DNA of 64,000 nt from a virus, in IMG/VR virus record IMGVR_UViG_3300035703_000005, positions 124,001-188,000 of that record; one strand, written 5' to 3'. The notes below the pieces were generated by a model. The model did no database searches and was not told where the DNA came from. It was given only the letters and a program-made list of their open reading frames with translations. Shown piece after piece: positions 7,643 to 15,872 of this stretch (its first letter is position 1; every line of letters starts with the position of its first letter). Made by a program: the position numbers and the translations under genes.

Positions 7643-10137
7643 GAGAAAAAGCTATCTAAACTTACAGATTTTTCTACCGACCATCCAATGGAATCAAGAA
7701 TAATCTTCATTGGTTCAACAAAAGATTTGTTAAACTGAGTATCATAATCAACATATTTTTCCAATCCAAGTTCTCTAGGAAAATCTTGAATGAATCCAAG
7801 AACATTTTCCTGAATTGGATTGGGAACTTTCAGATAGAGAAATTTAATCTTTTCTCCACTTTGAATTGCGGGATATTTCTTATCCAATCCAGCCTTCTTT
7901 GTATAATGATTGTATAGAATTGCACCCCTAACATGAAAAGGAACTCCTTTATTATACATCGTACTTTTAGAAACCCATTTATTAATTTCAGATACACTGC
8001 GGGGAAATGCAATCTCTTCTGGTTTCAGTGACTTAAACTGTTTACGAGCATTTTCAATGAAGTCAATTACATTATCCTCATCTTTGGTCATGATAAGATC
8101 GATTGCATCTTTAATCATTTTTCGACAAGGTGCAGGAGTTGAAGTTTTGATTGCTTCAATACCCATCATCTTAAGTTTGGGTTTCTCATAACGAACCCCC
8201 TCTGAGTCCCACACACGAAGAATGTAACGTTTTTTACCAGTCCAGATACCACGTTCTGCGATGTTCTCGCGTTTCATGTACATCTTTTGATCGTATGCAT
8301 TCAAGTAGTCGGCCAATTCTTGGTAAGAACCTTCAATATACTTCTCAAGTTCCAGGTTACACACCTTATCAAGGAAACTGACAACTTCATCAGTAGTTTT
8401 CTCTCTCCCTTTGAATACAGCGTCAACAAAAGGACCCATATTAATATAAATGGAGTCAGTATCCATAGCAATGACATAATCAACACCCTCTGTTTTGAGA
8501 ACCTTATTCATATAGGAGTTCATCTTCTCCTCAATCCATTGGATTGCAACTTGACCACTCAAAGTAATAGCTTCAGCATTTGCAAGTTTATAATAACGGA
8601 AATACTGATTACCGATGGCACCATAAGCAGAGTTTAGTGCAATCTTTTTAGCCATCTGAATATTGTCACAACGAGAAATCTCTTTCTCCAATTCTTTGGT
8701 TGGAGTTTTCTCATAAGCTTTCTTAGCTTCGATCATCTTCTTCTTAAAGATGACTCGTTCGTTGTACATCTTCTCCATAAGTTCCGGAAGGAACCCACGA
8801 ATATCTTTACGATACATTGCACCATTGGCACAAACTGCATAGTCTTTGTACATTTCAAAAGTAAGTTCTTTTTTTAGAACTTTATCTACAGTAACATTAG
8901 GATGACGAGTATCGAGAAGAGTTTCTGGTGAAATATTGTATTGCATAATCAAGTGCGGATACAGAGAGTTGAGGTCAAAGTTTACGACCCAATCATAAGA
9001 TCCAGGAATAGGTTCCTTAACATATGCACCAGCATATTTCTCATCTTTAGTATTGCGTTCCTTCTGAGGAATCACAATCTTTTTCTTGAGAAGATAGTTG
9101 TAAATAATCGCATCCCAAGTTCTCACCTGATACGCAATATCATTGAAGTTTACCTTTGCGTCAAATGCACGGGTGAAACAAAGGTCAATCAACTTAAGTT
9201 TATCCTCAAGTCGGTCTACTAGTTCTACGTCAACGATGTTATACTCTACAAACTTTTGCCAGTTATTAGAGTAAAAGTCACGGAAAGTATCATACTCAGA
9301 GTGATCCAACTTGTTCTGACCCAACTCCATGAAAGCAATATGATCCAGCCGGTAGCTTTCTTGGTTGGGAGTTGCGGGAGATTTCTTATAAAGATCCAAG
9401 TAATCAATAATAGAAACACCAGCAATATCACAACTTAATTGTTTGCGACCAGAAATAGTTACTTCATTTACACGAACAATGTTCCATGGCGAAAGTCTTT
9501 TTGCAGTTTTCTCGCCCATCAGTCTTGAAATACGACCAACAAGATATGGAAGGTCATATAGTTCACAGTTCCAACCAGTCACTACTTCAGGAGTATTATT
9601 CTGCCACCAATCCATAAAGGAATTGATAAGAGCATATTCATCCTTACAATAAATGTAATTTACGTTCTCCTGCGTGATCTTTGCAGGACGAGAACCAAAC
9701 GTAGTAATCTGTTTAGTATTATAGTCCTGAACTGTAACCAAAAGAAGTTCTTCGGCACAATTGAAGACATCAGGGAATCCACTTTCAGCAGCAACCTCAA
9801 TGTCAATCGTAATAAGTTTGATTTTATTAATATCAAACTCGATTTCGTCTTCCGGATATTTCTCCGCAATGTACTGATAAATGAATCTATCATTTCCATA
9901 TACGCGAAATCCATCTACACCAGAGTACTTCTCAAGAAATTCTCTACAATCTTTAATTGTGCCAGGACGAATTGGTTCTACATTTTGACCATCTAAAGTT
10001 TTATATTCACTTTTTTTCTTTGATGGTACATAAAAAGTAGGGTAAAATTCTTCTTTTACTGTAAAATGTTTTCCATTTTCATATCCGCGAACAAGGATGT
10101 CATTACCAAGTAGAAATACATTCGTATAAAATTTCAT
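7639..10137 (-). CDS. gp43: DNA polymerase, family B (T4 gp43-like)
   Basis: The 832-residue polymerase has the 3'-5' exonuclease DxE (D112, E114 in ITIDIEVA) and a second exonuclease segment VVTGWNCELYDLPYL. Polymerase motif A is FDLNSLYPHLI with D388, motif B is KKIALNSAYGAIGN near 498-510, and motif C is AMDTDSIY with D559 and D561. GKKRYILRV matches the KxY region. The C terminus ends in a short hydrophobic/aromatic segment, SLDSFFS, that likely binds the sliding clamp. The start ATG overlaps the stop of the upstream Sm-like gene. It copies the genome together with gp44/62, gp45 and gp41. Confidence 0.97.
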   Translation of the reverse strand: MKFYTNVFLLGNDILVRGYENGKHFTVKEEFYPTFYVPSKKKSEYKTLDGQNVEPIRPGTIKDCREFLEKYSGVDGFRVYGNDRFIYQYIAEKYPEDEIEFDINKIKLITIDIEVAAESGFPDVFNCAEELLLVTVQDYNTKQITTFGSRPAKITQENVNYIYCKDEYALINSFMDWWQNNTPEVVTGWNCELYDLPYLVGRISRLMGEKTAKRLSPWNIVRVNEVTISGRKQLSCDIAGVSIIDYLDLYKKSPATPNQESYRLDHIAFMELGQNKLDHSEYDTFRDFYSNNWQKFVEYNIVDVELVDRLEDKLKLIDLCFTRAFDAKVNFNDIAYQVRTWDAIIYNYLLKKKIVIPQKERNTKDEKYAGAYVKEPIPGSYDWVVNFDLNSLYPHLIMQYNISPETLLDTRHPNVTVDKVLKKELTFEMYKDYAVCANGAMYRKDIRGFLPELMEKMYNERVIFKKKMIEAKKAYEKTPTKELEKEISRCDNIQMAKKIALNSAYGAIGNQYFRYYKLANAEAITLSGQVAIQWIEEKMNSYMNKVLKTEGVDYVIAMDTDSIYINMGPFVDAVFKGREKTTDEVVSFLDKVCNLELEKYIEGSYQELADYLNAYDQKMYMKRENIAERGIWTGKKRYILRVWDSEGVRYEKPKLKMMGIEAIKTSTPAPCRKMIKDAIDLIMTKDEDNVIDFIENARKQFKSLKPEEIAFPRSVSEINKWVSKSTMYNKGVPFHVRGAILYNHYTKKAGLDKKYPAIQSGEKIKFLYLKVPNPIQENVLGFIQDFPRELGLEKYVDYDTQFNKSFVEPMKIILDSIGWSVEKSVSLDSFFS

Positions 10138-10388
10138 TGAGTAAGGTTCAAATAATCATTAAGTAGAGTTTCTTTGGGATCCACCAAAGTCAAGATCTTA
10201 TCAGAAGATATCATAATTGCATCAGTTGAATCAGTCAACCCATACAACCATGGAGTTAAATTTCCTTCAACAATTTGATAGGGATTAATCAATTTGCAAT
10301 CCGGCTCTCCAAGTTCAGATACCATTGCAGAAATTCTTGAAATTAAAATTGTTCCACTAACTAGAACAATAACCTGTATATCATCCAT
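10134..10388 (-). CDS. Sm-like small protein, 84 aa
   Basis: The 84-residue protein has the strand pattern of an Sm/Lsm fold: VIVLVSGTILISRI, then CKLINPYQIVEG, then AIMISSDKILTLVDPKETLL. The same outline occurs in three other proteins of this window (10381-10809, 13597-13893, 27083-27490). Cyanophage Sm-like proteins are known from structural work, but their role is not established. The gene overlaps both neighbours, eight bases with the upstream Sm-like gene and ATGA with gp43. It may form a ring or bind RNA; both are inferences. Confidence 0.75.
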   Translation of the reverse strand: MDDIQVIVLVSGTILISRISAMVSELGEPDCKLINPYQIVEGNLTPWLYGLTDSTDAIMISSDKILTLVDPKETLLNDYLNLTQ

Positions 10389-10809
10389 TTTTCTCTTCCG
10401 TAATTACTTCAAAATTTTCCAACAATGTTTCTTTATCATTATTTTCCACTAAAGAACCTTCAGGCCAAATATCAGAAACAACCTCTTTATGAACACCATT
10501 TGTATTTCCGGACATCTTTGACTCATAAGAAGATTTAACAAGTTCTTGGGGTTCAACTACCGTTATTACCCAAGAAGGATCTACAGCCATTTCTTTATCT
10601 TTGGATAGTGGAATCCAAGGATAAAATGAAACTTTGTGTTCAGATTCAACTACAGTATTTTCTTCAAATAAAATCTGGGGAGTAAGTAATCTAACAACAT
10701 ATGGATTATAAAAGACCAAGGAAACTACCTTTTCATTTTCATCAACTAACTCTTTAATATCTGCGATTACATTCTCACCAGATTTCAATAAAGCAATTTT
10801 TATTGACAT
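10381..10809 (-). CDS. Sm-like protein, 142 aa
   Basis: From the ATG at 10809, preceded by a GGAG site, this encodes 142 residues. An in-frame ATG 11 codons upstream lacks a good ribosome site and was not chosen. The first 75 residues have the Sm-like pattern (MSIKIALLKSGENVIADI, then LVFYNPYVVRLL, then VSFYPWIPLS). The last 60 residues are acidic, Ser/Asn-rich and probably flexible. It is the first gene after a terminator and appears to start the transcription unit that includes gp43. Confidence 0.75.
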   Translation of the reverse strand: MSIKIALLKSGENVIADIKELVDENEKVVSLVFYNPYVVRLLTPQILFEENTVVESEHKVSFYPWIPLSKDKEMAVDPSWVITVVEPQELVKSSYESKMSGNTNGVHKEVVSDIWPEGSLVENNDKETLLENFEVITEEKNG

Positions 10810-10840
10810 AATTACTCCATACCTCTTAATACGATACCAC

Positions 10841-10882
10841 AAAAAAATGGGGGTGTCAACTGGATTTTGCCAGTTAACCCCC
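10841..10882 (-). terminator. Rho-independent terminator after the hsp20/54-aa unit
   Basis: The minus strand reads GGGGGTTAACTGG, a six-base loop, then CCAGTTGACACCCCC, followed by A and seven T. The long stem with a small bulge lies downstream of the stop at 10908 and upstream of the Sm-like gene at 10809. Confidence 0.75.
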
Positions 10883-10907
10883 AGCGGCGACGATATTCAA
10901 TGAATAT

Positions 10908-11072
10908 TTATGCGCCGTCTCCACCAGCACTTGAAGAAGATCTCTTAGCACATGCTTTGCCCCCAGGTGCCATGGCATACTTAATTACTTTATAGCACTT
11001 TACTTTAGGTTTAGGAGCAGGTGATCCGAAATCTCCTTCCGCTTCGGACATAAATTGCTTAAAGGATTTCAT
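10908..11072 (-). CDS. 54-aa basic protein with capsid-targeting-like N terminus
   Basis: The gene runs from an ATG at 11072, overlapping the last 14 bases of hsp20, to TAA at 10908. Residues 1-11, MKSFKQFMSEA, align without gaps to the T4 internal-protein leader MKTYQEFIAE|A. Cleavage after Glu10 would leave a 44-residue peptide rich in Lys, Ser and Gly with two cysteines (C24 and C41). No enzymatic family is visible. It may be a small internal head protein; that is inferred from the N terminus alone. A terminator follows. Confidence 0.72.
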   Translation of the reverse strand: MKSFKQFMSEAEGDFGSPAPKPKVKCYKVIKYAMAPGGKACAKRSSSSAGGDGA

Positions 11073-11496
11073 ACACCTTACGTTTCTGATGTTCAGGAAT
11101 AATCCTATTTAGTTTGACATGGAGTAATCCATCCTCAAACTTAACATCCGAAACTTTAACATCGTCGGATAATGTCCAAGTTCTCGTAAAGGCTCTCTTC
11201 GCAAGACCATTGTGAAGATATTCCCCTAGTTCGGAAGTTTCCGCCTTCTTCGCTTCAACGAAGAGTTTGTTCCATTCAGTGAAAACTTCAATATCTTCTT
11301 TTTTATATCCTGCAAGAGCAATCTCTAGACGAAACTCAGTTTCACTCTCCTTAATCAAATTGTATGGTGGATAGTTTGTTGTAGATTCGTGAACCGTTCC
11401 TAAACGGTGAAACCACTCATCCATACCAATACTATATTTTTCAATATCATTTAGAAATTTGTCAATGTTAGCCGTGTTATACTTGGCGAGTAACAT
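11059..11496 (-). CDS. hsp20: Small heat shock protein, Hsp20/alpha-crystallin family
   Basis: The 145-residue protein has an alpha-crystallin domain: PPYNLIKESETEFRLEIALAG starts it, the middle has KEDIEVFTEWNKLFVEA, and the end has DVKFEDGLLHVKLNRIIPE, matching the V.a.l.nGvL.v.l family pattern. It would bind unfolding proteins without ATP. Hsp20 genes are a hallmark of T4-like cyanophages. An AGGAGG-like site (cctcct on the plus strand) precedes the ATG at 11496. It is separated from regA by a terminator and probably has its own promoter. Confidence 0.93.
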   Translation of the reverse strand: MLLAKYNTANIDKFLNDIEKYSIGMDEWFHRLGTVHESTTNYPPYNLIKESETEFRLEIALAGYKKEDIEVFTEWNKLFVEAKKAETSELGEYLHNGLAKRAFTRTWTLSDDVKVSDVKFEDGLLHVKLNRIIPEHQKRKVYEIL

Positions 11497-11587
11497 AATA
11501 GACCTCCTTAAGCGTCTGTTTGGTTGAATTACGGATCCGAAGACTCCGCTTTAGCGTATGGGTAGTCAAATGACTGAACCCATCAAT

Positions 11588-11593
11588 ATTATA
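11588..11593 (-). promoter_or_regulatory. Possible -10 element (TATAAT) for hsp20
   Basis: The minus strand reads CTATATAATATTG about 90 bases upstream of hsp20, just after a terminator. TATAAT is a perfect -10 hexamer, but no convincing -35 lies 16-18 bases upstream and it does not match NATAAATA. Confidence 0.35.
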
Positions 11594-11604
11594 TAGTGAG
11601 ACAT

Positions 11605-11640
11605 TAAAAAAGAGGAAGGGTGTAAAACCGATCCTCTTTT
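11605..11640 (-). terminator. Rho-independent terminator after regA
   Basis: On the minus strand AAAAGAGGA and TCCTCTTTT pair around a 15-base loop, and the downstream arm runs into six T. It follows the regA stop at 11660. Confidence 0.75.
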
Positions 11641-11659
11641 GTAGTATATTCCGAATATA

Positions 11660-12091
11660 TCAGACTTCTACTTTCTTTTTTTTACCAATATTGTACTTAC
11701 TTTCAAGAATCCAATCTCCTTTATCCTTATAAGAAAGAACTTTGATTTGATTCAAGGGAGCTACATCAGTAACTGAATCTGGTTTTACAATAGTAACCAA
11801 ACCCCAATCTGAAATTAGATTGATAATTCTATTACGTCTTTGTACATCATTCACGGTAAGATTTGCATGTTTCCCGTCAAGAGCAAACAATTCTTTAAAA
11901 TGAACAATGTAATATTTACCCTGTTTATGAAGAATATGACAGGATTGATAAATTTTCTTTTCCTTACGTGAGGCAACTCCAATACGAGTGAGTGTCTCAC
12001 GGACTTTTAGGAAGTCATCTGGTTCATTCAGAACCACTTCGACCATTTGATCCTGGGACCAATTGACTTCTGGTTCAACAAAGGTACTCAT
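11660..12091 (-). CDS. regA: RegA translational repressor
   Basis: The 143-residue protein closely follows T4 RegA: NEPDDFLKVRETLTRIGVA, YQSCHILHKQGKYYIVHFKE and ISDWGLVTIV all have direct counterparts. RegA binds start regions of phage early mRNAs and blocks ribosome entry, including its own and those of gp44, gp45 and gp62. This version has an N-terminal extension of about 14 residues and a basic KKKK tail compared with T4's 122 residues. It overlaps gp62 by four bases (ATGA). Confidence 0.95.
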   Translation of the reverse strand: MSTFVEPEVNWSQDQMVEVVLNEPDDFLKVRETLTRIGVASRKEKKIYQSCHILHKQGKYYIVHFKELFALDGKHANLTVNDVQRRNRIINLISDWGLVTIVKPDSVTDVAPLNQIKVLSYKDKGDWILESKYNIGKKKKVEV

Positions 12092-12477
12092 TTTTTGCCT
12101 CCAACATCAAGTTTTTGTTTAATAAATGTAATTTGATCCTTACTAAGAATTTTCAATGCTTGTTGGGCCTTTTCATTACTATAACCATAGTACGATTTGA
12201 CTGCATCAAGATCTTGAATTTTCTCTTTTTTAAGCCACGGAGAAAATCTTTTCCGTTTCCTGACACTATTTAGTAAAAAATCATATTGCAACTTGGAAGG
12301 AAGTCCATGATTCATGTTCATCTCGTTTGCAAACATAATCGTGTCAATATGACCTGACATACATTTATTGACAACAAATGCAGGATATTTCTTTTCCCAT
12401 TGTGGATCAGATTCATCCATCAAATATTCCTTTGTGAAATTGATGGAATTTAGATAATCTTTCAGTTCGTAACTCAT
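12088..12477 (-). CDS. gp62: Clamp loader small subunit (gp62)
   Basis: The 129-residue protein resembles the cyanophage gp62 type: MSYELKDYLNSINFTK at the start, a central KCMSGHIDTIMFANEMN and KRKRFSPWLKK, the latter comparable to the RGKRYGKWAK segment of T4 gp62. With four gp44 subunits it loads the gp45 clamp. It is shorter than T4 gp62 (187 residues). ATGA overlaps join it to regA downstream and to the DUF4338-like gene upstream. Confidence 0.88.
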   Translation of the reverse strand: MSYELKDYLNSINFTKEYLMDESDPQWEKKYPAFVVNKCMSGHIDTIMFANEMNMNHGLPSKLQYDFLLNSVRKRKRFSPWLKKEKIQDLDAVKSYYGYSNEKAQQALKILSKDQITFIKQKLDVGGKK

Positions 12478-13595
12478 CGGATAATATCAATAGAATCGGG
12501 ATTTTTATTCCAAGTTTCAAGTTCAGTACGAAGACGACCTTCGGACTTCAAAGTTTCATAACGATTAGAAGCCTTTTTCTTCCACCAATTGACAAGATTG
12601 TCAAAATGAAACTTGTCATAGTTTTGACCTGGACGCAATACCTCTTCCTGACCCAGAATTACTTCACGAGCATTGTCAAAACCATAGTCCGAAATATAAA
12701 ACCTCTTTTGTTCAGTCAGATTTTTTGCATTTACAATCGCAGTCTGGAACTCCGCAACCTTTTGAGAAGGTAAGCTTTTCTTGATGATTGCGATCATCTT
12801 TTGTTGTGTCTTTAGTTTCCGACTCGATGCGTCCTCCTTCACTAGAGACTCGTTGTTGTTCCTCTGAATAAACCATTTGTTTAACTCCTGAAAAATTTCA
12901 TCATGGAGCAGAGGAGTAAAATCACTTTGGGTAAGACCTTTATATCTCATATAAGGTTTTAGACCATCATACTGGGATGAGGCTTTAGTAGAACCATAAA
13001 GAGAGGTTGTCTCAAAAGAACAAATATCTGCGCCATACTTCTTATTTAATGTTTCACGAGCAGTATGAGAACAACAAAGAAGTGCAAGAAGTTTACCCCC
13101 AAGATAATTAAATCCAAAAGGTTGAGTTGGGACAATAATGAATCCCATAATTGCATGACGATTGAACCTAGACAATTCTGGCGTCTGTCCAAGCCAATCA
13201 TTGCGTGGTTTAGAATTAATTGTAGGAGATCCAAACCTACAGAATCCCACAATCTTCTGTGTATTAGTTTCTTGTACGATCCACTTTAGGGATTTGCCGG
13301 GAATACTATCTTCAATTGCATGAGAAGTAGTAATCTGCAATCTCTCATTAAAATATTCATTTGTGAATCCACCCTTTTCTCCTGCAGGATAAACTTTGAA
13401 GTTCATGTCCTGTGGGTGCATGTCAAACGAATCAAACATGTCATCTTCAGGCCCAAGACCCAAGATAGATGAAGGTATTTGACTCATTCTATCAAGTTTC
13501 ACATTACGCAAGTATTCATCAATTCTTCCCATGTTAGAAAAGTAATCAATAAATTTATCCGCTGCGTAAATCGCATCATCAAGTTCTAGTTGCAT
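12474..13595 (-). CDS. DUF4338/Mom-like protein in the clamp-loader operon
   Basis: The 373-residue protein contains WIVQETNTQKIVGFCRFGSP, DWLGQT, RHAIMGFIIVP, FNYLGGKLLALL, CSFETTSLYGS and QYDGLKPYMRYKGLT in that order. This series recalls DUF4338 (the family containing Druantia DruA) and, more loosely, the GNAT-fold Mom protein that modifies adenine in phage Mu. The family call is from pattern memory and is only moderately certain. The C-terminal 130 residues are helical and basic. It lies between gp62 and an Sm-like gene, overlapping gp62 by four bases, so it is expressed with the replisome. Confidence 0.6.
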   Translation of the reverse strand: MQLELDDAIYAADKFIDYFSNMGRIDEYLRNVKLDRMSQIPSSILGLGPEDDMFDSFDMHPQDMNFKVYPAGEKGGFTNEYFNERLQITTSHAIEDSIPGKSLKWIVQETNTQKIVGFCRFGSPTINSKPRNDWLGQTPELSRFNRHAIMGFIIVPTQPFGFNYLGGKLLALLCCSHTARETLNKKYGADICSFETTSLYGSTKASSQYDGLKPYMRYKGLTQSDFTPLLHDEIFQELNKWFIQRNNNESLVKEDASSRKLKTQQKMIAIIKKSLPSQKVAEFQTAIVNAKNLTEQKRFYISDYGFDNAREVILGQEEVLRPGQNYDKFHFDNLVNWWKKKASNRYETLKSEGRLRTELETWNKNPDSIDIIR

Positions 13596-13596
13596 A

Positions 13597-13893
13597 TCAG
13601 AGAATCAATTTTTTATCATCGGGAACTACAAGTTTACTCCCGTAAATTTCATTATACTTGTTTTTAATTTGACTATCAACATCTGCAATATAGACCACGA
13701 AGTTTTTGGAGACTTGAACTTCAGGATTATCTTTGTCAATTACAGGAGTCCACGGAGCAAACCCAACACCACCTTGAGCTGTTGGAAGAACCACAAGTCC
13801 ATTTTTCATGACAACAGAAGTATCAGTTTCGAAAACAAGTTCTGCAACGACTTCTTCGCCAGTAGAAATACGAAATAGTTTTACATTAATCAT
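13597..13893 (-). CDS. Sm-like small protein, 98 aa
   Basis: The 98-residue protein has the strand order of the Sm-like group: VKLFRISTGEEVVAELVFE, SVVMKNGLVVLPT, VGFAPWTPV and KNFVVYIADVD. It lies between gp44 (ATGA overlap at 13890-13893) and the DUF4338-like gene, with one base between stop and next start. It resembles the protein at 10381-10809 in its Pro-Trp segment (FAPWTPV versus FYPWIPL). A regulatory or RNA-binding role is possible but unproven. Confidence 0.75.
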   Translation of the reverse strand: MINVKLFRISTGEEVVAELVFETDTSVVMKNGLVVLPTAQGGVGFAPWTPVIDKDNPEVQVSKNFVVYIADVDSQIKNKYNEIYGSKLVVPDDKKLIL

Positions 13894-14834
13894 TTGAATT
13901 CACACTCACACATAATTTCAGTTAATGCTGCAAGGATATTCACTTCCTGGTCAGCCACGAACGCACATTGGTATTGATACTTAGCAATAATAAGAACGGC
14001 AGCGGGGATAGACTGGGGTGAAAGATGGTCAAAAGAGGCGTCATAAACCCTGCGAAGTAGACTAGAAGCATCGTTGTCCAAGTTGGCGACCACCCACTTT
14101 CGGACTTCAGTAAAGTTTTTAGTTTTGAGATGTTTAATGAGTTCATTGACGGAAATATCTGAGAAAGATGCCAGAATTGCAGAGTCAATCTTTCCCCCAG
14201 TTGAATATCGTTGACATTCATTAAGAACTCTACGAAAATCTGGAAAATATTTTGTGACCAGTTGTGCAACAACTTTTTGATCATACTCAATTTTTTCTGC
14301 ATCCAAAATTAATTGGAGGCGTTGAAAGAAACTTTCCGCAAGTTGAATTTTTTGTTTTCCCTTAATAGTAAAATCAATTACTGCACATCTAGAATGAAGA
14401 GGTTCAATAATTTTATTTTTATAATTACAAGTAAAAATAAATCTACAATTATTATAAAATGACTCAATATTTGCCCTCAGAAGAAGTTGAACATCATGGG
14501 TTGTATTGTCACTTTCATCCACAATGATTACTTTGTGTTTACTGTTTCCTTGAAGTGATACGGTAGAAGCAAAGTTCTTTGCTTGGTTTCTAACTGTATC
14601 AAGAAATCGTCCCTCATCAGATCCATTAATTAGATAATAATCCGATCCAAGCTGCTCGCATAATGCTTTCGCAATAGTAGTTTTTCCAATACCAGGAGGA
14701 CCGGAAAGGAGAAGATTGGGAATTTCTCCCTTTTCAATAAAGTCCAAGAAAGTTTTTTTAGTATCCTCTGGGAGGATACAATCTTCTACTTTTTTTGGCC
14801 TCCACTTTTCCACCCACAAAAAATTATCAGTCAT
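13890..14834 (-). CDS. gp44: Clamp loader ATPase subunit (gp44)
   Basis: The 314-residue AAA+ protein has Walker A GPPGIGKT (45-52), Walker B VIIVDESD (102-109) and a sensor/SRC region FTCNYKNKIIEPLHSRC. The N terminus FLWVEKWRPKKVEDCILP is typical of RFC-type loaders. It opens the gp45 ring with ATP together with gp62. I chose the ATG at 14834, which overlaps the TAA of the HNH gene (TAATG) and has GGAG upstream; the ORF extends nine codons further upstream but only through the HNH gene. Length is close to T4 gp44 (319). Confidence 0.96.
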   Translation of the reverse strand: MTDNFLWVEKWRPKKVEDCILPEDTKKTFLDFIEKGEIPNLLLSGPPGIGKTTIAKALCEQLGSDYYLINGSDEGRFLDTVRNQAKNFASTVSLQGNSKHKVIIVDESDNTTHDVQLLLRANIESFYNNCRFIFTCNYKNKIIEPLHSRCAVIDFTIKGKQKIQLAESFFQRLQLILDAEKIEYDQKVVAQLVTKYFPDFRRVLNECQRYSTGGKIDSAILASFSDISVNELIKHLKTKNFTEVRKWVVANLDNDASSLLRRVYDASFDHLSPQSIPAAVLIIAKYQYQCAFVADQEVNILAALTEIMCECEFK

Positions 14835-15283
14835 TAATAAACTCCATTCAATACATTCCAAATACTTCGTTGACTTTTACCCACAATATCAGCAATCTCT
14901 CTTTGAGGCAATCCTTGTTCAGAAAGATTTTTTATTTGTTGTTTAATCCCATCTCCTAATTGAGATCTTCCTTTTTTAAGTTCAGGTCTCCCCAAATGAG
15001 ACCTCCTTGTATTCTCGGAACGAGGCAACCATCTCAAGTTTTCAACTTTGTTATTGGTTTTGTTTTCATCAATATGGTCTATACACCAGTCTCTACCTTT
15101 TGGTTTTGGTTCTCCCCAACATTCTATTACAAGTTGATGAAGTCTTTTTTGACGAACATTAATGTATCCGTCTCTTTTATCAATTCTACCAATGGGTTTT
15201 ACATTTATAATTTTACCACAAGCACTTACATAAATGTCTGGATAAGTTTTTGATTGTTTGTAAGTAATTCCGTTAAGTTCCAT
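14834..15283 (-). CDS. HNH homing endonuclease
   Basis: The 149-residue protein has an HNH core: RLHQLVIECWGEP, then DHIDENKTNNKVENLRWLPRS, with the paired His, Asn and His expected. The C-terminal third (LSEQGLPQREIADIVGKSQR) is a resolvase-type helix-turn-helix that would set site specificity. It is free-standing, not within an intron, and is inserted upstream of gp44 with a shared TAATG. No good ribosome binding site precedes its ATG. A hairpin and a perfect TATAAATA late box lie just upstream, so it may be expressed late while its neighbours are early. Confidence 0.92.
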   Translation of the reverse strand: MELNGITYKQSKTYPDIYVSACGKIINVKPIGRIDKRDGYINVRQKRLHQLVIECWGEPKPKGRDWCIDHIDENKTNNKVENLRWLPRSENTRRSHLGRPELKKGRSQLGDGIKQQIKNLSEQGLPQREIADIVGKSQRSIWNVLNGVY

Positions 15284-15304
15284 TGGAAGAGTAATAACTA
15301 TTAG

Positions 15305-15312
15305 TATTTATA
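15305..15312 (-). promoter_or_regulatory. Late promoter box TATAAATA for the HNH gene
   Basis: The minus strand reads TATAAATA, identical to the T4 late consensus, 22 bases upstream of the HNH start codon. It overlaps the 3' arm of a perfect hairpin (15311-15341). Confidence 0.65.
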
Positions 15313-15341
15313 TCCAAACTACACTAAATGTAGTTTGGATA
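15311..15341 (-). repeat. Perfect 13-bp inverted repeat after the 170-aa gene
   Basis: TATCCAAACTACA and TGTAGTTTGGATA pair exactly around a five-base loop. It begins one base past the stop codon at 15343. The sequence after it on the minus strand is not a T-run, so it may be an mRNA end stabiliser or a factor-dependent stop and not a classical terminator. Confidence 0.8.
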
Positions 15342-15342
15342 A

Positions 15343-15855
15343 TTAAATCCAATCAGGTTTTCGTTCGGGCATACGAAGGTAATTATCCTTCACCCAAGGT
15401 TTAGAAGCAATATACCTTTTATAAGCAGTAAAGGTATCAATACTATCATCAAACTTCCACTCTTCTGGCATTGCACGAGCAAATGGAGTTACTTCTGTGA
15501 TCTTTCCCTTAGGAAAAAGGTAGTAAGCATCTACAAGTGTTTTGTAACAAGAGTGCGTTTTATTATAACGCAAGGCATATTCATCCGCAAGATTCATTCC
15601 CCACTTGATCAACCAATAGGCATTATGGATACTTTCCATTGCCCATTTGGTACAGGGATGATTACGAAACGCACCCTTTTCAGTTCTGTAGGGAGTACCA
15701 TCAGCTTTAGGGAGAGTGCCGTAGTTATGACCCCATTTTTCAGATGCCACAATGGAAAGCATTTGACAGCACTCCAGTGGCATCTTGACAATGTGTTTAT
15801 CGGGAAGACAGACAGCACTCTCTGCAGGCCAGGGAGAAGTCACAAAAATGTTCAT
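15343..15855 (-). CDS. Conserved phage protein of unknown function, 170 aa
   Basis: The 170-residue protein begins MNIFVTSPWPAESAVCLPDK and has HIVKMPLECCQMLSI, HPCTKWAMESIHNAYWLIKWG and YLRMPERKPDW. This DKH(V/I)VKM...E pattern is familiar from many phage genomes, but I cannot assign a reaction. The conserved His, Lys, Cys and Trp residues would suit an enzyme or nucleic acid binder. It follows gp45 after 17 bases, where a short AGTGAG/CTCACT hairpin overlaps the gp45 stop. Confidence 0.8.
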   Translation of the reverse strand: MNIFVTSPWPAESAVCLPDKHIVKMPLECCQMLSIVASEKWGHNYGTLPKADGTPYRTEKGAFRNHPCTKWAMESIHNAYWLIKWGMNLADEYALRYNKTHSCYKTLVDAYYLFPKGKITEVTPFARAMPEEWKFDDSIDTFTAYKRYIASKPWVKDNYLRMPERKPDWI

Positions 15856-15872
15856 AATAAAAGTGAGTCAAC

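Noticed and set aside
15343-15855. Naming the 170-residue protein a pyrimidine dimer glycosylase
   Set aside because: Its motifs do not resemble T4 DenV, and I could not justify the assignment from sequence.
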